A stretch of 62,063 nt of DNA from Halolamina rubra. GTDB taxonomy: Archaea > Halobacteriota > Halobacteria > Halobacteriales > Haloferacaceae. Under the pieces are notes generated by a model. That model saw only the letters and a program-made list of their open reading frames with translations, was not told where the DNA came from and did no database searches. Shown piece after piece: positions 1 through 9,668 of the stretch. The DNA lies in NCBI RefSeq assembly GCF_000739555.1, contig NZ_BBJN01000018.1, forward strand, positions 1 through 62,063. The letters are read 5' to 3'. Both the position numbers and the translations under genes were made by a program. Position 1 is the first letter of the stretch, and each line of letters starts with the position of its first letter.

Positions 1-797
1 TCAATTTTCCAATTCTAAAGGCGATTTTGATGGTGTTAGAGATAAAGTGGGAAAAATATACTTATATTTTTGAACAGTTTTAGTCTTCGTAATGCAGATT
101 TTATCATTACTAAGTCAGAGTACCAACAAAAGACATATTGAAAAAAATGTATAGTGTAAATTCAGAAATGGAATCTATACCAACAGGGGTAGACTATTCT
201 AAATTCGATCCAAATATCGAAGATGATAAAGACGGCACTCTGAATGGCATTTTTCAAAATATACCTGAAGATAGGGTAGTTGTTCTTCAGCTTGGGCAAA
301 TTGTGTATCGCAAAGGATCAGACCTGTTTGCCGAACGAGCAACATCATACTCTGGGTACCCATGTAGCCATTTCTTACTAGTTGGGGAGTCGCAAACTGA
401 GGAATTCAGTAAAAAAGTCAAAGAAATCTGCCAAAAATCTGGAGATAGAATAACAGTATATGATGGATGGGTTGATTTTGATAAAATTCCACAGCTCATA
501 TCATCGGTAGATATTGTGTGCTTATTATCGCGGCCTGGACATGAAGGCGTACCTAGGGTACTCCAAGAAGCATGTGCTATGGAGACGCCAATAATTGCAT
601 CTAATGTCGAGGGAATAACCAATATGTTTAATGAAAAGGAGGGGTGTTTTATTATCGATCCGTTCGATCAAGAATCCTTTGATAAAGCTGTTAAGAAATC
701 ACTTGAAGAAACCCCCGACAGAGAGAACTTCGCCAAGAGCATAGATATGTCGAAAAATTATGATCGTTACCGAGATATATATGATCAAATAAAATAG
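1..797 (+). pseudogene. Family 4-type glycosyltransferase, broken by two frameshifts (5' end outside window)
   Basis: Residues translated from 138 on form the C-terminal nucleotide-sugar-binding Rossmann half of a GT-B glycosyltransferase: 'IPTGVDYSKFDP', then 'VVVLQLGQIVYRKGSDLF', then 'HEGVPRVLQEACAMETPIIA', the usual donor-binding E-x7-E loop region. Upstream the same protein continues but hops frame twice. Positions 2-73 read 'RDKVGKIYLYF'; positions about 76-132 read 'NSFSLRNADFIITKSEYQQK'; from 138 the third frame continues 'ILKKMYSVNSEMESIPTGVD'. Both shifts behave like single-base losses at homopolymers (T5 near 76, A4 near 131). The sequence is AT-rich compared with the rest of the window, as is common in haloarchaeal glycan islands. 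A product starting at the TTG at 138 would lack the acceptor domain and is unlikely to be active. Sequencing error is the alternative to true decay. Confidence 0.75.
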
Positions 798-819
798 AAA
801 CATCTACGGTAATTGGGTC

Positions 820-2679
820 TCAATTCTCAAATTCAGGATGACCGTCCAAGAGGAACGGATAGTCATCGCCGAACACCTCTCGAACGATATTACTTCGGAC
901 TGATAGGTCGGGCTTCTCCAACGTCGATGTCCTCTATATCGAGCAACATAGCGACCATGAACTCAATGGCTGAGAAAGGGATCGACCCTGGTCCTCCTTC
1001 ACCGGTCGGTCGTTCTCGACGGCGTACGTCACATTCGACGCCATCCACATCGCGTTGTAGATGAACGCCATGTTAGCCATAAACTCCCGCTTGCTCCACA
1101 GCTCGCAGACTTCGCCGTGAAGTCGTGGATTATCAGCCGATAGACGGTCTCTATCGTCCACCGCTGCCGGTACCGCCGCCAGATCTCTAGGCCGCCGAGC
1201 TCCTCAGGATCAAGGTTCGTGTAGTTCAGCTTTCAATTTCCCTTGTCCTGTATCCCCGTCTCAAACCGCTCGATCCGCTTCTTCGGCGGCACCGTGATCA
1301 GCCACGACTCTGCCTCGCTCTCAGGGACAACTTCACCGAGGCGGACGCCGTACCCTGCCACATTGTAGTCCAGGTTGTAGTGAATGGCGGACTCCTTCAG
1401 GTCGTCAATGATGGGCGGCCGAGCACGCAGTCGGCTGATGAACCTTAGGCCGTGCTCTTCGAGGCAGTCCTGCATCCCGCGGCCGTAAAACCAACCGTCC
1501 ATACAGACGACGTCAGACTCAACGTAGTGCTTCGCCTACGTCAGCATCTCGTCGATCTGGTGCTCGATGCTCCCGCACCGCTGGATGCTCTTCGCCGCCA
1601 GCGTCAAGGGCATCACGGCGTTGGCTAGACTGATGCTTGCGATCTGGAACGTGAAGGAACTCCCGGCCCTCTGATTGACGCCTCTCCACGCAGATGGGCT
1701 GGTCCTCGTGAGAGATGTCGTTGCGGTCAAGTCGCTTCCCATCTTCGTCTTTCTCCGTCGAGTGGCGGCCACATCAGGTTGTCAGGTCCATGGCGAGGCC
1801 GTACCGGTCCGGGAGATAGACGTACTCGTCAAGCACCATGATAATCCGCTCCAGGGCGGCGAGGTAAATCTTTCGTAGTTCGAAGATGTCGTACTTGCGG
1901 AGCTGGTTCCAGATTGCTTTGAACCCGGGCGCGTCCCCGTGTAAGAAGTACGACAGAAACCGAAACGAGGCCTCGGCGTCGTTCGGGGGGATGTTGCAGA
2001 GTCGGGCGATCTCCATCAGCTTGAACAACTGCCACTTCGAGTACGTACCCAAGACTCGTCACGATCCAACTGGATGAACTATTAGGCGTGCTTCCGCATT
2101 TCCCGGGAGATGATCACCAGTTCGGGTTCACCGCGCCCGTCCGCGGTCGCGGCGGGGAGCGTCACGATTTCATCGTTGTCCTCCAGCTGCTCCACTATCT
2201 TCCGGAGGCGGTGGCTGACGTCCAGACCGATTTGTGTTTTGACCTCTTCGCTGATTCGCTCGATGGTGTTCTCGGTGATGACATCATTCAGGCCGAGCCG
2301 GTCGGCAGCTCCGTCCTTGAGTTCCTGTTCGATGGCGTAGTCCTTGGAGGAACTGAGCGACCGGTAAAGATCAACCGTGCGACATCCTCTTCGTCGAGCT
2401 TGGACCAGTTCTTTTCCAGGCTCCAGAAGGAAACGTTTCCGGTGTAGAGGTCGAGTTTTCCGACCGGCTCCTCCGGCCAGAGGCCTTGATCGAGGTAGCG
2501 GAGGGGTTGCGTCTCCAAGTCGGGATTGCCCTCAATCTGCGTGATAAGAGACGGTCCGGAACTGGATTCGGAGATGTCGAAGTCGTCGATAGAGAGGTCG
2601 TCAAGGTCGCGTCGGAGTCCTCGGGGGGCTCCAGAAAGCGGCCAGGTGTTCGCCCGTCAATGTCCGGTTCCCGCGACAT
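820..2679 (-). pseudogene. Decayed DDE (IS4-superfamily-like) transposase
   Basis: Read on the minus strand from the ATG at 2679, pieces of one protein of about 600 residues appear in different frames: an N-terminal part ('MSREPDIDGRTPGRFLEP', 'LDLYTGNVSFWSLEKNWSKL'), a middle part around 2052-1774 ('SYFLHGDAPGFKAIWNQL'), a catalytic-core part around 1502-1233 ('MDGWFYGRGMQDCLEEHGL', 'SWLITVPPKKRIERF'), then 'GLEIWRRYRQRWTIETVYR', which has the Y-x2-R-W-x-IE signature of IS4-type transposases, and finally 'CELWSKREFMANMAFIYNAM'. Stops lie between the parts, for example two adjacent ones near 2083, and there are at least four frame changes, so the gene is dead. I could not identify terminal inverted repeats or the exact IS name. 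Confidence 0.7.
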
Positions 2680-3134
2680 GTTTCCCGGACGATGCATCAG
2701 TTTGGTACTTAAAACAGTCCATTAGTGAACCGAGTTCTACACCCATGCGGACTAATTCGATGTAGACTGCGGTAAGTGACAGCACACAATACTTTTTGAT
2801 TTGTTACGTTGGGTATTGGGGTGGGTCGTACAGCGTCGTTGGTTCGGCGGTGTATTCAGCTTCAAGTCCGACACCGTTCGTGAGGTACCCCTTGTGGATC
2901 GAGGTTATTGAGCAATGTCTCGTATCCAGCGGCTGGTGTCGCCACTGCAACGTTGATGGAGAACGTTGTCTTTGCCACCCCACCTTTCCGATTCGTAACT
3001 GCTATCTTAGCAGATTGTGCTGGTATAGCTTGCTATACGCTCTAAGAGAATAGAAAATTCAGCCAGTCAAAGCCATAGACCTACGTTTGTCTTGGACCAC
3101 AGAGAACAGACCAACAACCCGCTACCAAAGAGCG
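2680..3134. other. Intergenic stretch with no recognisable gene
   Basis: Between the decayed transposase and the asparagine-synthase-like gene I see no convincing coding region, RNA gene or inverted repeat. The open frames here have no recognisable motif. It may contain the unrecognised end of the decayed IS. Confidence 0.4.
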
Positions 3135-4859
3135 TTATAAATAATCAGCGTCGTGTGATAAATTATTTACCATCGTGTCGATGATGTACAAACGGAACGC
3201 AAGTCGGGAACATGACATCGTAGGCGCTGGTCGATTGATTGGAGTATTTGATTCGACACGTCGAATGATTGACTTCGGTAGTCGATTACCTACTTGACGC
3301 TTGATTGTATCGAGTGTCAACTTAGATGTTACTTTTTCATATGCGTTTTCGTTTTTCAGATCGCCAAGTACGTACTCAATGAGGTCTTCCCCAAGGACTT
3401 TGCGTGCGTGATCTGTGTCCAGTTCACTCTTCAGGAATGCTTGAGCCTCATCGCTCTTGAGGAACTGTTCTTCATTAGGGTTCGCCGATTCCGTCGCCAC
3501 CGGTACATCTGGACTCCGCCCACGGACATACTCGGCATAAAGTTGCTTTTCGGTTCGCAGTTCGTCAGGTAATCTTCGTACAGTTTCGAGAATTCGTTGG
3601 GTGAGAAATGGATTAACAACCTCAATGTACGGCGTCTTGAGTGCCGTTAGAGCTCCCAGAATGACGGGAAGACGATAAGTGTGATACAGGCGATCACGCC
3701 AGGTGGCTAAAGACTCACCCGATGTGCGCTCCAGCCGCTTAGGAAATTCCTGTCGGCGTACTCCAGGGACGGACAATGAAGAGAATGCATCGTAGTCTTC
3801 AACCATCTGTGCGCCGGTCACCTGTCGAACCCCCATAGGCGACCCAACCGTTTTCCAGCCAAAGCCTTCGTCGCCACGGATGAGCCCGCCGATACCGCGG
3901 TTTGCGAGGTCTGCAAATACGCTGAACCCGTCCAAGTATCCAGAGATGTGGTCAATCCGGCCCTCGCCGGCAGTGACAAACCGTTCAAACACAGTTTCGA
4001 CATCGTCAGACGTCTCCGGAATTGTGTAATATCGGTGATCAACGTCACACGCTGCCGCCAACTCCCGGGCTCGAACTGCGTCACTCTCAGGGTGATCAAG
4101 AGCGGCATCGGTGCCCCAGGTAATGGTGCGTAGCCCCTCATAATCACAAAGTCTGAATAGAATCTCGCGGCTGTCGAGGCCCCCCGATAGCGGGAGTTCC
4201 CAGTGTTCCGTATCAAGTTCGAGAGCTTCGAACGTGTCGTCAAGCGCGGTTACCAGTCGTTCGTGGTGGACCGACTTCGGCTCGTCGGTCGGTTCGAACG
4301 TCGCCGGTTGGGTCGCCTCCGTCAATTCCCATGTCGACCGATTGAGTCGGACGGATCCATGGGGTAGAACTTGTTCCACGCGTTCGTCCCAGGTTTGTTC
4401 CGGCCCGAGCCCCCCGGTGGAAATCATCCACGCGATGGCGACATCGTCAAGGACAACCTCATCGGCGAAGTGTTGGATTGCCCGTTGTGAAGTAGACGCA
4501 ACGAAGAGATCGTCGAATAGTCGGTAGAAAAGCGTCCGCGATGCAGTTACGTCGGCGACCAATTCGACACTGTCAGTGTCGATTCGAGCGATTCCGTAGC
4601 TCCCGTCCGGGCGGGGTGACCCCGGTTCGTGCCAATCCTCACGGGGGGGAATCATCTGCCCCAAACAGACACTTGCTCCGTGGATGGGTAAGGAATCCGG
4701 CGCGTTGATCGTACAGCTGATGACGCCGTCGTCACGGATGATCTCAACATCGCGTGGTGCATTGCTCGGGAGGATTCGATCCGCGATAGTCTCTAAATCG
4801 TCCGTGGTATAACTGTCAGTCGTTCCGTTTCGTCCACAAATGACGAAGAATTCGGCCAT
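3135..4859 (-). CDS. Asparagine-synthase-related protein
   Basis: 574 residues from the ATG at 4859. This start is preferred over an in-frame one at 4919 because a TATA-like box (4881-4890) lies about 26 bases upstream of it. The C-terminal half carries the ATP-pyrophosphatase P-loop 'LSGGLDSR' (residues 224-231) of the AsnB family, which adenylates a carboxylate before amide transfer. The N-terminal part resembles the family's glutaminase fold ('GSYGIARIDTDSVELVADV') but begins Met-Ala-Glu instead of the catalytic Met-Cys, so glutamine hydrolysis looks lost. Such cysteine-less homologues occur in archaeal and bacterial surface-glycan clusters and may amidate a sugar acid. Position among glycosyltransferases and sugar-nucleotide enzymes fits that. 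True asparagine synthesis is unlikely but not excluded. Confidence 0.8.
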   Translation of the reverse strand: MAEFFVICGRNGTTDSYTTDDLETIADRILPSNAPRDVEIIRDDGVISCTINAPDSLPIHGASVCLGQMIPPREDWHEPGSPRPDGSYGIARIDTDSVELVADVTASRTLFYRLFDDLFVASTSQRAIQHFADEVVLDDVAIAWMISTGGLGPEQTWDERVEQVLPHGSVRLNRSTWELTEATQPATFEPTDEPKSVHHERLVTALDDTFEALELDTEHWELPLSGGLDSREILFRLCDYEGLRTITWGTDAALDHPESDAVRARELAAACDVDHRYYTIPETSDDVETVFERFVTAGEGRIDHISGYLDGFSVFADLANRGIGGLIRGDEGFGWKTVGSPMGVRQVTGAQMVEDYDAFSSLSVPGVRRQEFPKRLERTSGESLATWRDRLYHTYRLPVILGALTALKTPYIEVVNPFLTQRILETVRRLPDELRTEKQLYAEYVRGRSPDVPVATESANPNEEQFLKSDEAQAFLKSELDTDHARKVLGEDLIEYVLGDLKNENAYEKVTSKLTLDTIKRQVGNRLPKSIIRRVESNTPINRPAPTMSCSRLAFRLYIIDTMVNNLSHDADYL

Positions 4860-4880
4860 AGAGAACAAGTGCCGTAGGAG

Positions 4881-4890
4881 ATATAAATAA
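4881..4890 (-). promoter_or_regulatory. TATA-like box for the asparagine-synthase-like gene
   Basis: On the minus strand TTATTTATAT sits about 26 bases before the ATG at 4859, the spacing of a leaderless haloarchaeal transcript. The IS6 element begins only about 10 bases further upstream, so the insertion has replaced whatever lay beyond the core promoter. Confidence 0.5.
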
Positions 4891-4900
4891 GTCAAACATC

Positions 4901-5640
4901 GGCACTGTCTAGTTCTCAACCACCTCAGCTAGCGTTCGTCCGCTGAGCGCTTGATTCGGTCGTTCATGGTTGTAGTGATGTCTGAACCGCCCTAGCCACC
5001 GCTCAGCGCTGGCCCGACTGCCCCGGCAAAACGAGTGAAAGCGGTCGATTCGCATGATGACAGTGTGAAACCAATTTTCGATGTGGTTTCGTTCTCAGTA
5101 GTCGAGCTGACCGCTCAATTCATGACGTGCGAGGGCAGTCAGATAACCCAAAGAATCGACGAGAAACCCTGTATCGACGACATCGTGTTTCTTGGTGAGG
5201 CGGTGCGGAACGCCGCCGCGGGGTCGGTCCCGCGATGGCTGAAGAAGTCGATTTCGAGCAGTAGCCGTGGTTCTGTGTCGATTGCAGCGTAGATCCACTT
5301 TTCTCGCCGTCAACTTCGATTTGGTTTCGTGGACCGCGACCGCAATGGCAACGCCGTCGGCGGGTCGCTCATTGCTTCTGACAGCGGAAGCACCCAATTC
5401 CAGACCACGCCGGGAGAATGGTCGACACCCCAGAGTTCTAAGACTGCGACCGTCTCCCTGATCGACAGCCCCGCCGTATGGAGACGCACCCTCAAACCGC
5501 CGGACGGGTGTCGGGGGTGTGCTCGTTCTCCCAAATGTCTTGGCTGTCCGTTTCCAACGTTTCGCTGAGCAGGCTGCGAGTGGCATGAGCACCTCTCGCT
5601 ACGGCCTGCTGACTTCTCAATCCCACAACTAGACAGTGCG
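4901..5640 (-). mobile_element. IS6-family insertion sequence, decayed, with inverted ends and target duplication
   Basis: Perfect 13-bp inverted repeats GCACTGTCTAGTT (4902-4914) and its complement (5627-5639) bound a 740-bp element. The flanks carry CAAACAT at 4893-4899 and again at 5641-5647, consistent with the 8-bp target duplication of IS6 elements with one changed base. The content is an IS6-type transposase (separate entry). The ends are intact while the gene is frameshifted, so it could still be mobilised in trans. Confidence 0.85.
4909..5592 (-). pseudogene. IS6-family transposase, frameshifted
   Basis: The minus strand encodes recognisable IS6-transposase segments in alternating frames: 'GLSIRETVAVLELWGVDH' (HTH and start of the core), 'HRLTKKHDVVDTGFLVDSLG' (core with a DDE aspartate), then 'RNHIENWFHTVIMRID' with the catalytic glutamate, and the C-terminal 'HYNHERPNQALSGRTLAE'. 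At least three frame changes and internal stops, including one after 'HELSGQLDY', prevent a full product of about 210-230 residues. It fills nearly the whole IS between its inverted repeats. Confidence 0.85.
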
Positions 5641-6269
5641 CAAACATAACACCCAACGACGAACTGATACATCAAAATCAGAAAATTCCTAGGATCGATC
5701 GCCACAAGCGGGCAGCATGAAGGAATCTCAAACGAGGTGAATCTCTGAACAACACGGCTTGGGACACCTATAAACAGCACTGAGAGAGGAATTAACTCAT
5801 ACGAACTTCGTTTATTCAATTCCTGGAGATTATCCCCAAATAAAGTTGGGTTCGGCAATTTAGTGCTTAAAGGATATGGCACACACGCACACACAAATCT
5901 CCGCTTTTGCATATAAATACGAATGTTTCACCGACAAAGAGGTACTTTTGATTGTAAATCTTTCTTATCCACGCCATACACGGCATTTAGGTGTATTCCT
6001 AACCCATCCTAGAGCAGCATCGCATCCTCAACAAACATCACAACACCCTCGGAGACGAACCATACGCCATCGTTTGTGACGATAGTCAGAATTCATACAA
6101 ATCGACCTACACGGCGACTGAATTACTCGTTGAAAGCTACCAAAATGAAAGGCCGACTCACAAATCTGAATTTAAGATTTCGTGATTTATTTCAGAGGGC
6201 TGGAAATAAATTGTGTGATATCGAATAAATAATGGTATCTATGAGAATAGACAGCCAGATCACGGTTAT
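5641..6269. other. AT-rich intergenic stretch with one orphan coding remnant
   Basis: No intact gene is seen. From 6003 to 6182 the plus strand has an open frame of 60 codons without a start codon ('PILEQHRILNKHHNTLGDEP', ending at a TGA at 6183) whose composition looks protein-like. It is probably the tail of an unrecognised gene. The rest is AT-rich and featureless to me. Confidence 0.35.
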
Positions 6270-7466
6270 TTAGATAGAGTTTATTACTTCACTCATACGC
6301 CGACCGATATTTTGCCACTTATGTTGGTTTTGGATATAATGAATACCATTCTGTCCTTTTAATTGTCTTTTCTGTTCTTGTTGAAGAATTTCTTGTAACT
6401 TTTTGGTAATCTCATCGGGATTGTTCTTTACAACGGAACCCGTATTATATTCCTTAGTTAAGCGCTGTATTTCAAAGGTACCACTAGCGATGTACGGTGT
6501 CCCTACAGCCATAGTCTCCAATAACTTCGTCGGGCAAGCATAGTCAAGTTCATGCTCTGTCTTTAGTGTAACGAGGCTCACGTTTGCCCCAGCAAGGAGT
6601 GAAGGGATCTCATCACGATCAACATACCCTACAAATGTCACTCGTTCCTCAATTCCAAGTTCAACGATCTTCTGCTCAAGTTCTATTCGACGTTCACCTC
6701 CACCGACCAACATTAATTCAGGATTACCATCAACTCCGGCGAATCCGCGGAGGAATGGAACAAACGCCTGACCAGTGCCCAAGTTCCCCGTATAGATGAT
6801 ATCGGCTGAGTCTGCAGGTTCCACGTCAGGAGAGAAAAGCTCCGTGTCGACACCGAAGGGGATGACATGGACATCGAACGAGAGTTCCGGATACTTATCC
6901 TCATAGTACTCGCCCATCGTATCAGTGATGACAGTCACAGCGTCTGCACGAGCGTATGAGATACGCTCAAGCCAACTCACGGCCCGATAGAGGATCGAAC
7001 CCTCGTCGACGTAACCGAGATCTGCTGCGTTGTCTATCCATAGGTCGAAGATATCGATAATCCAATCGCGCCCCGTCAGCTTCCCGACGAGACCAGGTAA
7101 AAAAGTCGTATGAGGTGCGGACATCGTGACAATACAGTCGTATCGCCAAAATGTACAGAGCACGTAAAGGGTACTCAACATCGAAAATATTCCGTAATTG
7201 AGGATGCGTCCGACGGTGGTGTCCTCTACCGGTTGATACGTGAACAATCGGGTGGTAGGAACGCCGTCAACTGTTTTCCGTTTAATCGGTTGCCAGCACC
7301 GATCAAACTCTCCAAAGGGGAATGTCGGGAATGTAGTCAGAACCTGTGGTTCGATAGAATCGTCAAGATGCTGCGAGAGTTTCGCCCACCGATGGGCACC
7401 ACCCATCGACTCCGGTGGGAAAAACTGCGTCACGACGAGAACGTCAGTCGTGTCCCCGTCAGACAT
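6270..7466 (-). CDS. Family 4-type glycosyltransferase
   Basis: 398 residues from the ATG at 7466, chosen because it overlaps the stop of the upstream dehydrogenase by 8 bases; an ATG at 7493 would add nine residues. GT-B fold: the N-terminal acceptor domain begins 'DVLVVTQFFPPESMGGAHRWAKL', the linker has 'VHVIPFGVDTELFSP', and the donor domain has 'IIYTGNLGTGQAF', 'VTFVGYVDRDEIPSLLAGANV' and 'CPTKLLETMAVGTPYIAS', the conserved E-containing sugar-nucleotide loop. It resembles WbuB-like transferases that add amino sugars during surface-polysaccharide assembly. A hydrophobic stretch ('ILNYGIFSMLSTLYVLCTFW') may tether it to the membrane. Last gene of the minus-strand glycan operon, so it is a candidate user of the sugar nucleotide made by the genes before it. 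Confidence 0.85.
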   Translation of the reverse strand: MSDGDTTDVLVVTQFFPPESMGGAHRWAKLSQHLDDSIEPQVLTTFPTFPFGEFDRCWQPIKRKTVDGVPTTRLFTYQPVEDTTVGRILNYGIFSMLSTLYVLCTFWRYDCIVTMSAPHTTFLPGLVGKLTGRDWIIDIFDLWIDNAADLGYVDEGSILYRAVSWLERISYARADAVTVITDTMGEYYEDKYPELSFDVHVIPFGVDTELFSPDVEPADSADIIYTGNLGTGQAFVPFLRGFAGVDGNPELMLVGGGERRIELEQKIVELGIEERVTFVGYVDRDEIPSLLAGANVSLVTLKTEHELDYACPTKLLETMAVGTPYIASGTFEIQRLTKEYNTGSVVKNNPDEITKKLQEILQQEQKRQLKGQNGIHYIQNQHKWQNIGRRMSEVINSI

Positions 7467-8739
7467 CGCTTTTCGGACGAAGGGGGTTTTCATCGCCGGG
7501 ACGAAGAATCAACACGTCGGTGTACTCTGGTTCGGCTGATAATGCAGTGAGTTCTTCAGCAGTCTCGCTGTGATTGACGAGCTGAACAAGCGCATCGGGT
7601 TCGACTTCTCTAAGGAGCGTTCGTAAATCGTTGTACGCCATCCCGTCGACGTATCGGTCCTTATGAGTGATGTCGTAACCATTAAGGCGTAATTCGTCAA
7701 CAATGTCCATTGCTGGGCTCTCACGCGTGTCCTGCGTGTCAGGCTTATAGGCTGCACCGAGTGCCAGCACTTTCGGCGAATCTAGATCCGCCAATGCGTG
7801 GCGGATCCGTCGAGCCGTTGCTTCGGGCATCATATCGTTAATCCGCCGGGCAGTTGTGATGAGGTTAGTGTGTTCAGGATCAACTTCGTTTAGGAACCAG
7901 GGATCTACAGGGAGACAGTGACCACCGACTCCGATGCCAGGATTTAGAATGTCGACCCGGGGGTGCCGGTTCGCAACCTCGATTACCTCCGTCATGTCGA
8001 CATCTAGTTCTCTGCCGATTAACGCAAACTCGTTCGCAAGTGCGATGTTCACGTCCCTGAACGTGTTTTCAATCAATTTGCAGAGTTCGGCCGAAATGAG
8101 ATCGGTATAGAACACCTCGCCCTCAAGGAACGGGGTGTAAATCTCTGATGCCGCTCGCGAACCGTTACGTGTGTACCCGCCGATTACTCTATCGTTGTGA
8201 ACGATCTCTTCAAACACATTACCTGGAAGAATACGTTCTGGGGAATGGGCGAGGTACACATCGTCGCCTGGTTCAAACCCAGCCTCCTGAAGCATTGGGA
8301 CTATTACTTCATCAGAAGTTAGTGGAGGAATAGTCGACTCAATATTGATTACGTCGTCTTTCTCTAAATAGGGGATTATAGACTCTAATGCTGCTTTGAC
8401 GAAGCTCAGATCAGGACTCTTCTGGGGCTCTGTTAATGGCGTCGGGACAGAAATGACGTATGCATCCCCGTTCTCCGGAGATGTTCTTGCTACCAGGTTC
8501 TCGTCTACCTCCTCGCTTTCGAGTAGCGTTTGTAGCTCCTCTTCGTCGAGGTTGAGTGTCTGATCGTTTATTGCTTGGACCAGATTTTCATCGATATCCA
8601 CCCCGACGACCTTCTTTCCAGCTTTCGCCAATTGGAGGGCTAATGGAAGCCCAACAAACCCGGTCCCGATAACGACGATTTTGTCAATCGCCGGGCGACT
8701 CCTTCCCGTCGAATCTGTTTCCCTACGCATCGACGTCAT
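7459..8739 (-). CDS. wecC: Nucleotide-sugar dehydrogenase, UDP-ManNAc dehydrogenase (WecC) type
   Basis: 426 residues. Catalyses two-step NAD-dependent oxidation of a UDP-hexose to the uronic acid. The Rossmann motif is GTGFVG at residues 25-30 ('IDKIVVIGTGFVGLPLAL'). The catalytic region reads 'GIGVGGHCLPVDPWF' with Cys275; the PWF ending is characteristic of the UDP-N-acetylmannosaminuronate branch rather than the UDP-glucose branch. 'TVSETIE'-type motifs are replaced by 'ENTFRDVNIALANEFA', the dimer helix. It sits one gene after WecB, which makes the presumed substrate UDP-ManNAc. The 5' end overlaps the upstream epimerase by 17 bases (ATG at 8739; a second ATG at 8730 would overlap by 8), and its own stop overlaps the next glycosyltransferase. 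Confidence 0.88.
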   Translation of the reverse strand: MTSMRRETDSTGRSRPAIDKIVVIGTGFVGLPLALQLAKAGKKVVGVDIDENLVQAINDQTLNLDEEELQTLLESEEVDENLVARTSPENGDAYVISVPTPLTEPQKSPDLSFVKAALESIIPYLEKDDVINIESTIPPLTSDEVIVPMLQEAGFEPGDDVYLAHSPERILPGNVFEEIVHNDRVIGGYTRNGSRAASEIYTPFLEGEVFYTDLISAELCKLIENTFRDVNIALANEFALIGRELDVDMTEVIEVANRHPRVDILNPGIGVGGHCLPVDPWFLNEVDPEHTNLITTARRINDMMPEATARRIRHALADLDSPKVLALGAAYKPDTQDTRESPAMDIVDELRLNGYDITHKDRYVDGMAYNDLRTLLREVEPDALVQLVNHSETAEELTALSAEPEYTDVLILRPGDENPLRPKSDV

Positions 8740-9643
8740 AGTAATCTCTCATCCATTCGATTGTCTTCGGAATCCCCTCTTCAAGCGAGACACGTGCTTC
8801 GTGATCGAGGTCCTGTTTAGCTTTCTCGACACTCGCCCGCTTGTTCAACGTGTTGTGTTCCTCACGGCCTCTGTATTCGACCTTGTCGTCGTCCTTGTCC
8901 AAGTAATCCAAAATCAAATCGGAGAGTTCCTTAATGTCGTAGTACTCCTCGCCAGCAATGTTGTAGACCTCCCCAGGCTTGAACAAGTCGACGATGTTCG
9001 CGAGTGTTCGAACCGTATCGCCGATATAGGTAAATGACCGATGATGATTTTCGTAGACGTGATAGGGGTTGTCGTGGAGAGCGTGGTAACAGAACTTACA
9101 CACGACACTCCGGTACTCACTGAATTTCTCACCAGGGCCATACGTGTTGAAAAACCGGACCCGAACAGTTTCGTTCCCATGGCGGTCAGCAGCATTGAGA
9201 ATTTGCTGTTCGTTGACCCATTTTGAGATCGCGTAATCGTTGAGTTGGCGCGGATTCTCCTCAAGTGGCACAGATTCCTCCATCAAATCGTCATAATCTC
9301 CGTATACCTCACTCGACGAGGAGAAGATCATCCGGAATTCATGCTCTTTCTGGAGGCGGAGCATGTTCTTCGTCCCAATAGCGTTCGACTCCCACATCGT
9401 TTCGTAGAAGTCTTCACCGTTCTTACGCCCGAACTCTGCCGCAAGATGGTAGACGTACTCGAAGTCGTGTTCCTCAAAAATATTTGCCAGCTGCCGATAC
9501 TGGCTTACGTCGCATTTAAAATACTTCTCTCGTTCACTCCATGGAAGATCCGCAACCCAGACATCATGTCCTCTAGACTCGAGTTCTTCTGTGAGAGGAG
9601 CTCCGACAGCTCCAAGTCCGCCAGTAACTAAGATTTTCGCCAT
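8723..9643 (-). CDS. NAD-dependent sugar epimerase/dehydratase (extended SDR)
   Basis: 306 residues. Extended short-chain dehydrogenase/reductase acting on nucleotide sugars. The cofactor loop is GGLGAVG (8-14), the serine region 'FSSSSEVYG' (107-115), and the catalytic Tyr137-x3-Lys141 is in 'YAISK'. 'FFNTYGPGE' is the substrate-binding segment. Close in type to UDP-glucose/UDP-GlcNAc 4-epimerases and 4,6-dehydratases; the precise substrate cannot be read. It lies 25 bases downstream of wecB and overlaps the dehydrogenase, so it belongs to the same glycan operon and probably tailors the same or a companion sugar. Confidence 0.85.
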   Translation of the reverse strand: MAKILVTGGLGAVGAPLTEELESRGHDVWVADLPWSEREKYFKCDVSQYRQLANIFEEHDFEYVYHLAAEFGRKNGEDFYETMWESNAIGTKNMLRLQKEHEFRMIFSSSSEVYGDYDDLMEESVPLEENPRQLNDYAISKWVNEQQILNAADRHGNETVRVRFFNTYGPGEKFSEYRSVVCKFCYHALHDNPYHVYENHHRSFTYIGDTVRTLANIVDLFKPGEVYNIAGEEYYDIKELSDLILDYLDKDDDKVEYRGREEHNTLNKRASVEKAKQDLDHEARVSLEEGIPKTIEWMRDYYDVDA

Positions 9644-9668
9644 AGGAATGCTGTGTAAGTTTGATTAC

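Noticed and set aside
2796..3053. 85-codon plus-strand frame after the decayed transposase
   Set aside because: No family motif, unusual composition and no promoter; likely chance.
3135..4859. Genuine glutamine-dependent asparagine synthetase
   Set aside because: The N-terminus lacks the catalytic Cys2 and genomic context is glycan assembly.
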